The notes: a model not told the origin generated them from the sequence alone. Counted from the stretch's first letter, positions 34,777-47,926 are shown. The stretch: DNA of 64,000 nucleotides from Tricholoma matsutake (GCA_026075535.2 AP026542.1:5642001-5706000), one strand, 5' to 3'. Numbers and translations are program-made.

Positions 34777-35990
34777 TTTGAGTGGAAGATGGCTGGTTGG
34801 TGATGGTTGGAGACAAAGCGTTACCGCCGTCATGACAAACTGCGGATTCCTTATGAAACGATGCTTAGTCAGCAAGACGTGACATTGACGAGACAACAAT
34901 GATGTCGCACTGCGTGGAGTCTTTACTTATGCCACATACGTCGCCGAACAGTTTGACTTGGACATGGAGGCAATGAAGCCCCACAGGAAGGAAGTTGAAG
35001 ACTCGAAATGACTACATCGCACATCAATCAGAGTATAGTATATCTGATCTCGAATAATAACCAACTGCCGGGGCTCCCGGGCCAGCGGATAGAAAAGCTA
35101 CTTCAATTGAACTCATCTATGCCTACGAGAGACTAAGGCACTCAATGCGGGGACACAGTTCCCGTCTTACTAGACTGCTATTTATACCTGTGTTACCCGG
35201 GCAGCAACTCGAAGAGCCCCAAGCTTGTCCTGCCATTGCCAAATGTCTCGAGTGTCTTACTTCGAATTCATTCCTCTACTCGCTGTGCAGTATAGAACCA
35301 CAAACTGCCGAGGACTTAACGAATTATCTCAACATCAATATCTCCGTACTACGTAGGTCGTACTCCGGCCGCGTAGTCGGAGGTCAAGTGGCGTAGCTCC
35401 CTTTCGGAATCCTCCATGGATGTGGATCGCTTCGGGAGGAGGCCTTTCCTGCTGTTGATATCTCCTTGCTTCTGATGAATCAACTGTTCTGCGGATTTTT
35501 TCAAGTTCTCTGTCGCATCTTATAACCGTGGATCGATGACCTTGGGTATGGCAGCTTTGCCAAGGGGGCATGATGATCGTTGCGAAAGCGATAACGCTAC
35601 CCTACGAGCCGTCGGGTCTACTAGGAACCTCTGACCTTTTCGTCCGGCTTGAGTTCCGGGTAATACTAATACAACCCCCAAAAGTGTACTTCATTACGCG
35701 TGTTGCAAAATTCAGGATCGTCGTGTGAATGTCATCCGAAAAACTTGATTACACTTCCTAATTGATTACCACACTGATATAATTTAATATGTAATTATAC
35801 GTAGACACAGTATTAATGCAGAGATGCGATAGAACTTAATGGGCCATCTGTACGAGATATACATGTGGGATATACAAGCTCCATAGTATAAATTAGAAAA
35901 AAAGAGTAGGGATATCATAGATATCATGCGTCGAGCAGTTTAAAATCATAATAGTCATTTCTCTCGCTTCCGGCACAAGCCTTCCTCGGA
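34777..35990. other. Intergenic stretch between polyubiquitin and FAM72
   Basis: It holds the polyubiquitin promoter (minus direction; a TATACTATA word near 35,032-35,040) and the 3' flank of the FAM72 gene. Open frames such as 35,145-35,396 have no family likeness, and the base composition is mixed. Nothing else was recognised. Confidence 0.4.
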
Positions 35991-37076
35991 TCAACGATCG
36001 AAGTTCAGAGTCGCTGCAAGCTTCCCACCAGCAGCCGTCGGCTTGATATCACCTCTGGCTCGCTGATCCTCCTCAACTCCAGGGATTTCACCAAATTTGG
36101 CGAGATGGTGCCAATACAGGGTATCTCCAGCTTGGAGTTTGTGTGGAGGAAGGTCCTTTTGTTCCAAAGGCACGCTCAAGGGAAAGGAGGTATGGATAAG
36201 AGGTGGTGGTGTGGAGCGAGAAAACGCGGTTGGAATGGGCCGGTTGATCAGGTGGGTAGGGTAATGGGAATGAATTGATACAGGTTGTGAATGTGAATGG
36301 GGATGAGGAACAAAGTACGGAGGATAAGGACCGGGTGCATATGATGACGGATGGTTTTCGGGAGAACTATAGTTGTAGCCATGCGGGAATGGGAACGCGT
36401 CAAATGAAGTAGAAGATACTATTGTCGGATTTGCGTATTCAAGCGGGGGAGTTGGGAGATAATCCGAAATGTGGGAGTGAGCTGGTGATGGAGAGCGAGA
36501 AGGGGAATGATCTTGTGGGTTGTCCAGGTGAGAGGTTATGGGTACACCGAAAGGATTATAAGGAATAATGCCAGGCTCGTCAGGAATATAACGACGTTCG
36601 GTACCAACGACCTCAGTGGAATGAAATACGAAACGATGACCGTTTGTAGTACGATTTGTGGCAGTGATGGAAGAAGTACATCGGGTACACTAGGAAAAGG
36701 CGATTAATGAGTTTATAGGAGAGGAAAGAAATAAATTACTGGGAGGATAATCATATATCCAATGGTGGAGCCACATACATGGCAACATAGAGACTGTGTA
36801 AGGCATTCACAGGATCTAGAATGAGAGAGAGATCGAGAACAGAATGGATCTGTGTTTGCGGTGTAGGGGGAACAGTTTAGAGGGAAGGCATCCGAAGAGA
36901 AAAGAGAAACATTTGGACGCAATAGTAAAACAGCCTAAGGGAATGAAGGAGAGGGGGACTCGGATAAGATTGGCACAAGATACCTTCATTCCACGGTTTG
37001 TGATAAAAGTAGCACAAGACTTGCAATCTAATATCCAAACTTTGTTAGGAGGATGCCAATGCATGTAAGCCAACAT
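35991..37076 (-). CDS. FAM72-like zinc protein with long disordered tail
   Basis: Three exons (36,984-37,076; 36,740-36,934; 35,991-36,689) sum to 987 nt, 328 residues. The first 120 residues match FAM72: KVWILDCKSCATFITNRGMK, AVLLLRPNV, LFSSDAFP, CECLTQSLCCHVCGSTIGY, CTRC, and NGHRFVFHSTEVV. The CxxC pairs suggest a Yippee-like zinc fold. In mammals FAM72A binds the uracil glycosylase UNG2; the fungal role is unknown to me. The remaining 200 residues are Pro/Ser/His-rich and end GDTLYWHHLAKFGEIPGVE, a conserved-looking short block. The start ATG 37,076 is chosen because the first block begins 10 residues later; 37,064 is an alternative. Confidence 0.82.
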
Positions 37077-37237
37077 TGGGAGATTGTCATAAAGAGCGAG
37101 CGTGGTCAAAGGAAAACGAAGATGAGTCCTTCGGCGCGGCCATTCAATCTCATTCCTCGAAGAACTTGTTCTATTTATAGATCCATCCCTTGATCCCGAT
37201 CATATCATATCATGTAAGCATTTCTTCTTTCAATACT
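37077..37237. promoter_or_regulatory. Shared divergent promoter of FAM72-like gene and RRP17
   Basis: Only 161 bp separate the two start codons on opposite strands. CTATTTATAG at about 37,170-37,179 is the only TATA-like word. Co-regulation is possible but not shown. Confidence 0.5.
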
Positions 37238-38007
37238 ATGCCTCTACAAGAGATCGTTTTCGATGAACATGCCAGGAGGTCTCTAGATTTCTTCCATCCT
37301 AGTCTTTCTCATCTCACCATTCTTTATAGGGATTTTCTCACTGGTTTTCATAAACGAAAGCTCGCAAAGACTCAGGCTGCAAGACAAAAAGCCATCGACA
37401 GAGAAAAGCAGGAGAGACTAGAGCTTCGCCGTCAAGTATGTCTGATACCATGTCTTTCTACACAGTATTTCATCATTTCTCTTCAGAATCGTCGCATGCT
37501 AAGACAACGAGCCAAAGAAAATGCTGCACAGGTAGAGAAGGCTTACGGCGCAGTTCTAGGTGAGTTACACATATTTTCTTCATAGCACGTAAAGCAAGAA
37601 CTTGTACAGTGGATACCGATCTCGATGAAGATTGGACTGGCATTTCCTCGGAAGCCAAAGGGAAACAAAAGGAAGACGAATATGAAGACGAAGAGGTTCT
37701 TGCCACAGTGACAGTCGTCGAAGATTTCGATCCCGATTCTATCATCCATGGACCACCTCCTTCAACTCCGCACCAGAGCCAGCCTGCAGAAGAGTCCACA
37801 ACCACACAAGTACCGCGTGATTTGAAGGTGACAGCGAAGAAACCATCGAAAAGGAAGAAGGTGAAATACCAGACCAAAGCAGAGAGAAGAGTTGAACATG
37901 AAAAACAAAGAGCGAGGAGGACAGAGAAAGCAGAACTAGCTGGTGGAAAGGCTGCGAGAAAGAAAGGCTCGAGTGCATCGAAGAAGATAAAAGGTTCGCG
38001 ACGGTGA
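37238..38007 (+). CDS. RRP17: Nucleolar ribosome-assembly factor of the RRP17/NOL12 family
   Basis: Four exons (37,238-37,278; 37,330-37,435; 37,487-37,559; 37,610-38,007), 205 residues. The core EIVFDEHARR joined to DFLTGFHKRKLAKTQAARQKA is the Nop25/RRP17 signature, followed by a long charged helix (KAIDREKQERLELRRQNRR). The C terminus is Lys/Arg-rich (KKPSKRKKVKY, KKIKGSRR), fit for nucleolar targeting. Yeast Rrp17 acts in 5' end trimming of large-subunit rRNA precursors. The N terminus is short compared with other fungi; a small upstream exon may exist. It shares a promoter with the FAM72-like gene. Confidence 0.9.
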
Positions 38008-38156
38008 ACATGCCTACGCTTGTAATAGATTACTTTCAAGTCCTTCACATGCATAGATCTCGAGTTACACGAAGGTTACACGTCTTGTCACGCCTACGTG
38101 TCACAGAAGGCCCCAAACTCACAGAGCGGGCGTGACACTGCGTGGTGTCAACCACG

Positions 38157-39117
38157 ATGAATTCCCTCTACACTTCCGGTGTTCGTCAGACCAACTCTCT
38201 TCAGGCAGACCTTGACCGTCTTCGAAATGGAGACAGCTCTGCTTCTCTCCTAGGTGTGTACCTGTATTTCATTTCAGTTCAACACTCTTGACGATACGTT
38301 AGGGCAGATATCCGCGTCCTTTGCTGCCATGCACCGCACAATTGACGACTATGACTCCATGGCTAAGCGGGAGATTATAAAGGCAAAGCAGGAGAAAGCT
38401 CAAATGTCAGCAACCTGCGTTCTTCCTTCCCCTGAATTATCTACCAATGGTTCACAACAGGCGAGTTCAGAAATTCAGAACTGACTATGCTGAACTACGT
38501 AATCAATTCGATTCACTGAAGACTGAAGTTGCCGCTGAAGTTGGTCATTTTCACTCCACCGTTACCATGTGAACAACTTCGTTTGCGTTGTACAGAAAGC
38601 CGCATCACAACGAGCAGACCTCGTCTCCTCGTCCGCAACACTCCCATCTCCTTCCGATACCCGCCGACGCTTCCAAACCACGCACCCACAACAGTCAACA
38701 CTCCACCCGGGCCTACGATCCCAGTCCGAAGAGCACTCAGAATCTCCATTTCGTGCCTCAACACCTTATGCCGGTTTTAACAATCGAGAAAGCAGTGCCC
38801 TTGATGAGCATTCCTTTATACAGAATGCAGATAGTCGGTTAGACGAATTCTTAGCACAGGGTAGGGAAGTATTGGATAACCTGGTGGATCAGCGGAATAT
38901 GTTGAAGGGGACGCAGAAGAGGTTATTGGACGCCGCACATACTATAGGCTTGAGTCGCGATGTTATCGGCTGGATTGAGCGACGAAGGTTCGTCCTGTGT
39001 ACCCCTTTATTTTTCTGATCTGAAAACTTTTCCAGTACGCAGGATATGTTCATCTTCATTGGCGGCGCAGCTTTCACGTTTTTCTGCTTTTATTTAATCT
39101 GGAGGTATCTTGGCTGA
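38157..39117 (+). CDS. BOS1: Golgi v-SNARE Bos1 (membrin/GOSR2 family)
   Basis: Six exons by eye. The N-terminal helix block MNSLYTSGVRQTNSLQADL, then GQISASFAAMHRTIDDYDSMAKRE and KAKQEKAQMRVQKFRTDY, a Ser/Thr-rich linker, the SNARE-like helix near DEFLAQGREVLDNLVDQRNM and LKGTQKRLLDAAHTIGLSRD, and a C-terminal membrane anchor MFIFIGGAAFTFFCFYLIW. This is the order of Bos1, which drives fusion of ER-derived vesicles with the Golgi as part of the Sed5/Bet1/Sec22 complex. The exact exon 3 end (38,527 or 38,538) is uncertain because two donors fit. It ends 184 bp from the convergent hydrolase gene. Confidence 0.9.
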
Positions 39118-39301
39118 AGACTGGATTTATATTTATCAAGTTTGACATCTTTGGGCGGAACCTTCTATCTAATAGTCTGCTAATTCATGGTTTTCGATTT
39201 CTGCCGCAAGTCTCCACCGCTTCCTCGCAACACTTGCTTGTATATGGCAACTCAATTCGACGCGACGCGGAGTCCTGGTTTTCCTGACATTGTTCAAAAG
39301 C

Positions 39302-40565
39302 TTAGTACACAGAAGCGAACAACTCTTTGTCGTGTTCTCTATCGCCCACGACGTCAACTTTCATACCGACCCCGGCTGGAACACATCCCTCCCCAAAAGC
39401 AGCCTCCAAGGCTAACTTGGATTGAAATCCAGAACAGTGCATTGGAAGAACGTACGTCGGTGAGGGCCTCAGTTTCTTGGACAAGAAATCCACTGTCAAA
39501 GGGACACGCGACGCGAATTCAGGTCCGGCCAAATGCAAGCCGCCGATAACCTGCATACGCGTACGATGACTGGGTATGGCAAAAACGGCAGATGATACTG
39601 ACCATGTAGATTGGCCTTGAAAACACGGAGATGGCGTCCTTGACGACATTCACGATACCAGCATGAGAACAGCTGCATGCCCGACGGATCAGGTATGAAC
39701 ACGGGCTTGACATAAAAAGATCCTCACGCGCTAAAAATCACCAAACCCTTACCAGCTACGTCGATTGCAGCATATCTCTCGTCCATGATGTACTTTGGCT
39801 CTGTCAGCCATCGTTGATGAAATAATTCCAACACTACCCATACCTGATCTCTGATCCATTTTCCACCGTCATCCTCGACCCACCTCATCCCACCAAGAAT
39901 CCCGTCCTCAAACTCGGTGACACGCGGGATCTCCCCACTAACCCAGACGGTGCCGCCCGCGACATAATGCCTCTCACGGTGCTTCTCCAGAACGCCACCA
40001 CCCTTCTCGATGAGCTCAAAGGTGGGATCAGGGGGCAGTGCCGCTATAACTTTATCATACTTCGGTCCCGGCGCTATCCCACGTGCGTTGGGGCGATCGG
40101 GGTGGACGTCTACGACGCATGGTGTGGACGCGGATTTCCGTAGTTCCAGGAACGATAGAAGCCCTCCGGTATGGTCGCGGTGCCAATGGGACGTTATGAT
40201 ACGTTCGACCTTCTCCACGGGGATCTTCAAAGCTGAGATATTACGAACGAGAGACAGTGAGTCTGGACCTGTGTCAAATAGAGTTAGGTGGGAGGCTTCG
40301 TCTTGGATTTGGGTTTCCTATGATGTAATTTCAGAGTTGAAAAACTATAGAAATTACCAGATACGCACAATGAGAGCGGAAAACCCATGAGCGCCTAAAC
40401 CTCGATAGTCAGGTTGGTCCTCGTACGTAGAAGCTAAATGGCAACATTACCACAGCAAAATAGATCTAAATCTATCACAGGGACTCCTGTCTGTTCGTCT
40501 GGCTCTGGATACAGCTGAATATGCTGGTTCACTTCTTGGGTGAAACCCGGAGGAAGCTTGGTCAT
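39302..40565 (-). CDS. Metallo-beta-lactamase-fold hydrolase, dihydropterin-phosphate-synthase-like
   Basis: The start ATG 40,565 gives MTKLPPGFTQEVNQHIQ. Exons joined over short introns show GLGAHGFSALI, LTLFDTGPDS, the metal motif SHWHRDHTGG, the later GEIPRVTEFEDG, the SHAG motif (CSHAGIVNVV) and VIGGLHLAG with PMHCSGF near the end. This order fits the MBL group annotated as 7,8-dihydropterin-6-yl-methyl-4-(beta-D-ribofuranosyl)aminobenzene-5'-phosphate synthase-like. The real substrate in fungi is unknown to me. All metal-binding His/Asp of the motif are present except that the usual HxHxDH first His is Ser (SHWHRDH reads HWHRDH, so the motif itself is whole). It looks active. Confidence 0.83.
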
Positions 40566-41362
40566 CCTGGCACCAACATTTCAGACTTTGCAATATGACA
40601 GAGAGCAATCAGAACCATTCAATGCAATTGTCAACGAGAAATGTGATGGTTAGTTTGTCGACGCGAGACATGGAAGTAGGTGTATGAAGGTGGTTGAATC
40701 CCGTGTATAGCGGGTTTCTCTCCTTGTATTTCATATAATCTTTGCGGCATCGAGTCAAGCAATTGCAAACGACGGGTTATAGTCACGGACGATCATAGTC
40801 GGGGAGAAATTCGTCATCTTACCGTACCACTCCCCAGAAAACTGTTCATATCCCTCATCTCACATAACCCCATCACCTTCTTCTCGCCTTTCCATCACAT
40901 TCTCCTTAAAACTTTCTTCATGTCTCTCACTTCCCCTTTACGTTGTATCTCCTCTGTTCCTTTTTGTCTCCGGTCTACAGTTGAAGTAGATCGACTGTCA
41001 TCTACATCTTGAAATTTGTTGTCCGGCTACGGGAGACTATCTCCAGTCGGCGACATTTGTTACCTTACGCAGATAAGCAAATGCACATTATATTTTGAGC
41101 ACGATAAAATAATGTGCTTTGCCGCCACATGCGCTCTACATACAATACTTATATTCTATGACAGCTGGACCCTCGTACAGATACAGTACACGTGGAGAAA
41201 AGATACACCGCTGCGACAAAGGCGAAAGAAAAGAGTGGATGATCTGCTTGTACAGTAAACAATGCCAGAAATAACAACCATGGGAAAGCAAATCAACATT
41301 GACTGATGAGCAATAAAATAAACAAGCATAATTGAATAGTCCAGCCGGAAAATCAACTCACG
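40566..41362. other. Intergenic stretch upstream of the hydrolase
   Basis: No gene is supported. GACTGTCATCTACATC (40,993-41,008) and ACGGGAGACTA (41,029-41,039) repeat words from 23,949-23,981. Pyrimidine-rich stretches at 40,860-40,980 could belong to an untranslated leader or a repeat remnant. Confidence 0.35.
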
Positions 41363-42424
41363 TTACACCGTATAACCTATTCCACCTCCCGATTCTTCCA
41401 GTTTCCGTTGCCTGAAAGCCTAGCAAGAAAATCAACATGATAATGACATGGAATGACCATCGTGGCTCGCCTTGCGGTATTTAGTACGTTCGTACGTCAC
41501 CAACCCAACAACAATCAATGCTATCACTGAGATACCTGCGAAAACACCAAGTCCGATCGGAAGAACTGACAACGTCTTCCCAGGTAGCTGGAATGCACTT
41601 GTCGACGCGGCAGTGCCAGTTCCCCTGGGAGCAGAGCTGGCGACATCTGGCGCGGCTATTCCCGATGACGATTTATTTATCGTTGTCGTTGTCGAGCTTG
41701 CACGAGAAGACGTGATTGTGGTTGGCAGAGGGGTGCTGGTTACGGTAGATAGACCCTGGAAGGGGTTTAATTTGTAGAAAAGGTGAGAGGAAAAATTTAA
41801 ACGTACATTGACTACTACGCCTGGACCAATCGAAGATAGTGGAGTCGAAAGTGTCGAGGATGTGAGAGGAGTACTAGTTGTTCCCATGGAACTTGATATA
41901 GTAGACGAGCCCTAGAAATTATGGTTGCCAAACTGAATGGATGCAAGGATAGTCCGTTAGACGTACCATCAACCCTGGATTAATAGTGGTAGTTGGGAGA
42001 CCCGAGGCGGAGATCGAGGTTCCTGGTATAATCGATGTGACAGTCGCAGCAAGTGACGTGGTAGTTCCACACCCCGATGTGCTTGTCGCACAAGCACCTC
42101 CAGGTCCAGGGGGAATGGCGACCGTGCATGTTTCGACTTCCTTCACTGCCGGTTTCCCGTTCTCGCCTGTGATGGGCGTAAGAATAATAACACACGTCTT
42201 AACTATTGGGCCCGCAAGTCTATAAAGTTTAAACACGCGCGATGAATATACACGAAGGGCAGTTCGACAACCACGACATACGTTTGAGTTATGTGAACGG
42301 TCTGTACCGTGGTGGCATTTTGGCGAATGCATAGTGGCAGCGCACTAACTTGAATGAGAACGAGGGTGAGAAGAAGCAATCGAAAGAGTAAAATCCATTG
42401 ATTTGAACGCAGAATGGAAAGCAT
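41363..42424 (-). CDS. Secreted-type single-pass membrane protein with Ser/Thr-rich ectodomain
   Basis: ATG 42,424 opens a signal peptide (hydrophobic WILLFRLLLLTLVLIQVSAL). An extracellular part follows with CVIILTPITGENGKP, CTVAIPPGPGGACATSTSGC, and long Ser/Thr runs likely O-mannosylated. One membrane helix is near PIGLGVFAGISVIALIVVGL, with a short basic tail YERTKYRK joined to AFRQRKLEE. The shape (signal, Ser/Thr-rich stalk, one helix, short tail) is like fungal wall-sensor or Mid2-like proteins, but no sensor domain is seen, so function is open. The last intron (41,420-41,470) uses GC instead of GT at the donor. It follows the P5B gene on the same strand, 225 bp away. Confidence 0.72.
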
Positions 42425-42649
42425 GGCGAAAGCTAACAGCAGAGAAAGTTGAGCCCGATCCTGCGGTGTCTCGAAGGAGGCGAACGACAAGCGTTCTCAG
42501 GACAAAAGATGGGAAACTGCCCACTGGGCGCAAGAACGAAAACGACAAAGTGTGCTCCTTTGCAGCTAACAATGACAGTAATTATTTAATTTTAAAACTC
42601 AGTCATGGTTACCATCTCTGTTTCAACTTTCAAAACTTGTATGACAGTC

Positions 42650-45600
42650 TCATCTCATTCCTCCTTCTACAACCTTGTATGTCTTCTGCGCTCGCCATCG
42701 TCCTCGTCTCCACCGTAACACCACACCAATCATCTCAGCGATCCTTCCTGCACCCCACTCCTCAAATACCATCGACACTACAACATTACCTACCACTGCC
42801 ATCAGGAGTACTACCCGTGCCCCAAATGGCAGTGGCAGCAAATTCATCACACCTATTATGGCTTGTGGAGGCGACAACAGAATCACCAAGCTGAATAGGG
42901 ATAACAGTATAATAGAAACCATAAGCCAACCTATTTACCATGCTCTTCAGACTCGTCAACATGAGTACAACTCTGGACATACCATTTGTCCACATTGACT
43001 TGCGGTACGGAGGCCCAATACTGAACGCGCCTGCGACTAGAATGTACTGGAAACAGGAAACGAGAAATAAAGCAGTATTCTCATAAGTCGGACTTTCCAA
43101 CTCATGTCCTTCCACTATTGGTGGTGGTGGAATGTACCTAAAGGAGTAGCATATATTTACAGTTCAAGCCATCTTTTTTTACATGCTCACCATTCCTGAC
43201 GGCGCATCCATAAATACGCCCAGACTTGTGTACCACTTGTGATTAAGATTTGGCCAATAATGCTTGCCAAGACCTTTTTTGACACCAGGCTGGCTGTAGG
43301 AGGTTTTGGATAGAGGTGGGGATATGGTAAAGTGCGTCCCACTGGACATATGGCAGTTAGAACGATCTGAGTTGACACGACTTGAATTCTTACTGGTAAC
43401 TGCTATGGGAATAATGATAAAGAGATCAATGTAGAGGAACTTATGACAGGCATCAGTAGGTTGTCATGCATATTATTTAGCTCAGACCTGAAAATCTCCC
43501 AAAGAAGATGCAAAAGTATACAACAACGTAACGGTGGTGAACTGGATCAAGGAGTAGAGAGCCCTAAGAGCACCCAATGAAAGATTTTGGCAGATGAGCA
43601 AATTAACAACTCACATGTATTTGAAGCAGCTGAAGCTGGTCACCAAAGCCGCCCTGCCCTGTTTGATTACCTCGATTACACAGCCAATGTCTGGTGTGCT
43701 TGCTGTAAATGGAGCGGCCACACTAGCTTCTGCCTCTGACAGCGATATGCCAACGTCTGCCGCTTTAAGAGCAGAGCAGTCATTGGCCCCATCTCCACAC
43801 ATCAGAACAGTATATCCCAGAGATTGAAGACGCTCTACTACTTCATTTTTCTCATCGGGAGACATCCGCGCAAAAATTTGTGTTTTCACGAGCATCTTCA
43901 AATTTCGTTAGGATATCACAACTGTGTGGGCAGAATTGCCTACGCGTTGCAGTATTTCCAACGGAGCATAGTTGACCATCCATCGGAAGACGTCACCGGT
44001 TATCACGAGGGAATAGTCTTGGTAACTGATTTCATCCGCTTCGACAGTGTGATGAGGTGGAGGTGTAAGAGGCTTCAGACTATAGTGATCAAGTTTCCAG
44101 CTAAACTCATCCATGCAGGACCATTCCAATTTTGATGCTGGGACAGCCGCATTGCCTAGATGTATAACAACATGAATATCGTTGCTGCTACGATAAGAAT
44201 GGGTAGACCTCTCATAAACGCCGGAGAGAATACATGAGCCGCTTGGTTGATCAGACCGCATTCACGAGCCACGCTCACTGCGGTTAATGGATTGTCACCC
44301 GTTATCATCCGACATGCCAGATGCGCTGATCGCAAAACCTGAATGGCCGGAGCAGTTCCAGGTTTAAGTCGATTCTCAAAGATGATTAATCCGAGAAACT
44401 GCAAGTCTGACTCCGCTTGTTCCCTGTGACAGAATAAGTGAACCAGTGATAGGAATGGTATAGAAGGTACCGTTTCATTCTTTGAGCCTTAAGCCAGGAT
44501 AACCCGTCGATGCTCTTGCCCGCCATTGCAATCACTCTGTATCCCCGCTTCGTGTAGTAAGATAGCAGATCATCATAATCCTGAGGAACTTCGAAGAGGT
44601 CATGATGCAGCTCAGCATTATAACAGATGGGCTGTACACACAGGAGTCACGGTCGCAGATATCCACCATGACCTCCGGGGCGCCCTTGACATAGATCTCC
44701 ATGCTGGTACTCTTCAGCCTTTTGACAATAACACTCATACGACGTAGGGCGGAGACAAATTCAAACATGCGCACAACACCCAACTCCAGGAAGTAGGTAT
44801 GCTAGGCCGTAGAAATCGTTAATAGTTGGCCATGACTGCAAACGGATGAGTTACCTTCCCAGAGCCCTTCAACGCATCTTCTACCCTGAATTGCGCACTC
44901 CCAGGAGGGCGAACAACGTTCTGGACAAGGGCTGCCTGCTCCACCGCTGCCTTTTTGGATCTGATGACTCCAGTCCCTCCCATTCTTCCTTCCTCTAAGG
45001 TCCATCTTGTGAACGTGAACATTTTTACATCCAACGGATCTCCAATCACCTCACCATCCACCACCTGTAGGGAATGGCAAGTCGCCAGGGCATGAAGGAG
45101 GGTTGCTCTGCCTTTTCCTTGGGGCAGATCATGAATGTCTTCCAAGAGTTCTCCGAAACGATGTCCATCTCGACCTAAGCCACGTACTCCAAATATATCA
45201 AGGCCATCCTCTGTCAGAGTCCCCGTCTTATCGAAACAACAGATATTGATTTTACCACCAACATTCACCCTGCTTGGTGATATGCAGAAAATCCCGAATT
45301 TTCGAAGACGGGCTATAGCGAAACTGATGCCTATCGATAAAGTTGCTGGTAAGGCGGGAGGTACAATCACGGTTATCAAATCCAACGCGCGTATAACAAT
45401 CGTTTGCCATTTGACCTGCATCCAGCATGTGAAAACGTGTGTACACAAGTAAATGGCGAGAACGGACCCCCATCCTCAAAAATTGGAAGGCACTAAAGCA
45501 GAAACCTAGTCCTGCTATTCCAGCAAGCACAGTTATAAACCTAATTGAGTCACGATAGAACTTGAAGCCAATAGGCCTTGGAAATAGCATGGAGCGTATC

Positions 45601-47926
45601 AACGCTCCCTTTGTGGTGTTAAACCCTTGTGGCCCGTAAGTTGGCAAAGAAATCTTGATAGATGGAAATCATTACCTGTCCGAACGACCAAGGCAAGAGA
45701 AGGCATATCTTGTCCTTCTGAAGCTAGTGCTCCTCTTATACGGACGATCTTGGTACCGTTGTAAAGCATACTTTTGGGGCTTTCGTCACCAAGGCCATCC
45801 CGCCACCGAGCTAGATCATCATCCTTGATTGGGATTTTGCTGACGGGCACGCTCTCCCCTGTGAGCATACTTTCATTTACGATGGCATCTCCAGAGAGAA
45901 GGAAAAAATCAGCTGGAACAACAGAGAACTTGGAGCTTGATAAGTTGATGACATCCCCAGGCACGAGGTCAGTAGAATCATGTTCGATCCCTGTGCTAAG
46001 CATTTGAGTTGGTAAAAAGTGGAATACTATGATTACTGACAGACACCATCAATTAGCACGTCAGTTTTGCATGTGAAGCGTGACATTTCCCGCATTCGTT
46101 GTATTGTCTACCAAAGTGTGATTATCTTCGCAGAGAGATTGACCACGAGGACTTCTAGCGTACCTTTCTTGTTTCCAACAGGGTTGCCGTGACGGTGCTT
46201 AAAGATATCACAGCGATGCAGAATGCATAGTAATAATAGTTGTCCAGTGACCATAGAATAATGCTTGCAATTTGGAAGACAAAAAATGGATGGATCACCT
46301 GCAGCTCGAATATGAGATATAGCCTCGGTAACAGAATGAAACAGTACCTCGTCGATCAGAAGCGATATGGTAGACTTTGCTTTGACATCAATTTCATTGT
46401 TTCCAAACAAAAGAAGCCGCTGACGTCTGATGGCTTCACTAATGCCACTTTGCACAGCAGCAAGGCTTGACATAGATGGGTCTCTCCAATCCCTGTATGT
46501 AAAATGTCAGAAGTTAAGTTGCCAAACAGGGCACTCAACTAACCTAATCATGCTAAAAAAACCTGTTCTAGGATCTAAGACGAATCGAGAATGCCGATAA
46601 TCCACAATCAAGAGACGTTCCATGTTATCATCAGGCGAGACAGGGCCTCCATTTAACTTCAGTGAAGAAGTCGAAGAAACAGTTGACGAAGGTATAACTT
46701 GGTCAGCTGACAGAACTGCTTCTGAGAAAACAGATGTTATGGGGTATGGGTAGGCAAGGGTATGGAGAGGAAACATGGTAATATCTCTGTGTGTAGTCTC
46801 GCAGGCCATCAAATTCGAGGTATTGAATACTAGACATTGTACCCACCTGCGCCACAACGAAGCCATCTCGTGACTCGAGAAAAGCCTTTTCGCGTGCTGC
46901 CCAGCGTAGCCATAATCGAGGAAACCAGCGCCCAAGAAGGCCCAGACCGCCAAGGGTTAGTAGACATCCAGCTCGCCAAATCCAGAGGCGCCACGAAACG
47001 GATTCATATCCGACGAATTGGACTGCAGTATCCTCGTCGGAAAGATACAAGATTTGCCTGCTTGGAGGCCCCAGAGGTGGCTCATCTGGCAAGGTGAAGA
47101 GTGTTTCCATCTCAAGACGAGCTTCACCGCCAAATATCGGGTCAGAAGACATAAGAGGAATCCCGTATGATGCATTTGAAGGTGAAGGGGGAGCAGAATC
47201 ATACTCCATGCTCACACTGACGGACACATCGTCGTGTATGATAGGCTGTACTGAGCCATCGTCAGACTCTTCTTCACCCGAAGAATATCCCCAGCGTTCT
47301 ACATCCTCCTCGTCTGATGCAAGGGCATAATCGGATCCTACATCAGATCTGCTTCGCCTTGAACGCCGACTGCCCGAACCAGAAGACTGTTGAGAGATTG
47401 ACAGTCGCCGCTCGTGGGATGTATCCTCTGTACCTGTCCTTCCAAACAGGTGAGTTAAATTTCCGAACATTCCAACCTTCCGAGTCGGAGATATAGATAT
47501 CCGTCGTGATCTGGGTCTGTCTATTCCACTCAATCCGTCCCCCATCAAAGCATGTTCTTCATGCGTATCTCCGTCGTGCTCGTCCTCTATGCTTTGTCTT
47601 GAAACCTGGCTGTCTATGCTTTGCCTTCGACTGGTATGTTTCCCAATGGAATCATGACTCTTCCTGCGGGTGCGCGACCAAGTCTCACTACTTGTTCTCC
47701 GAGACGCTGTAAACGGCATTCTTGAAACACTGCTTGGGTTGGCGGATTGTCCGGGTCCAGAAAACGTGGTACCTCCTTCATCTTCTCCAAAGAAGCTACT
47801 GAACTGAGAGTCACGCCTTGAATGACGCCTGTTGGCTAAGGCACTGTCAATGTCGATGGCGGATGCACCCTCGGTATAATCGTGTGACTCGGGTGGTGAG
47901 CTTGAAGGACCCCGGATAGGAGCCAT
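42650..47926 (-). CDS. P5B-type cation-transporting ATPase (Ypk9/ATP13A2 family)
   Basis: ATG 47,926 starts a long disordered N terminus (Ser/Arg/Asp-rich, about 300 residues). Then come membrane segments, the actuator loop with MLTGESVPV, the PPALP motif of helix M4 (P5B; P5A has PPELP), the phosphorylation site [36 protein letters not shown], and the hinge [20 protein letters not shown], followed by several membrane helices to the stop at 42,650. P5B pumps export polyamines from lysosome or vacuole; yeast Ypk9 protects against metals. More than ten introns. All catalytic motifs are intact. The start is 218 bp from the divergent SDR gene. Exon borders in the 43,000-46,500 part were not all fixed. 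Confidence 0.9.

Noticed and set aside
35145..35396. 83-residue plus-strand ORF
   Set aside because: No splice context, no conserved block and no neighbour logic; probably chance in the polyubiquitin upstream region.
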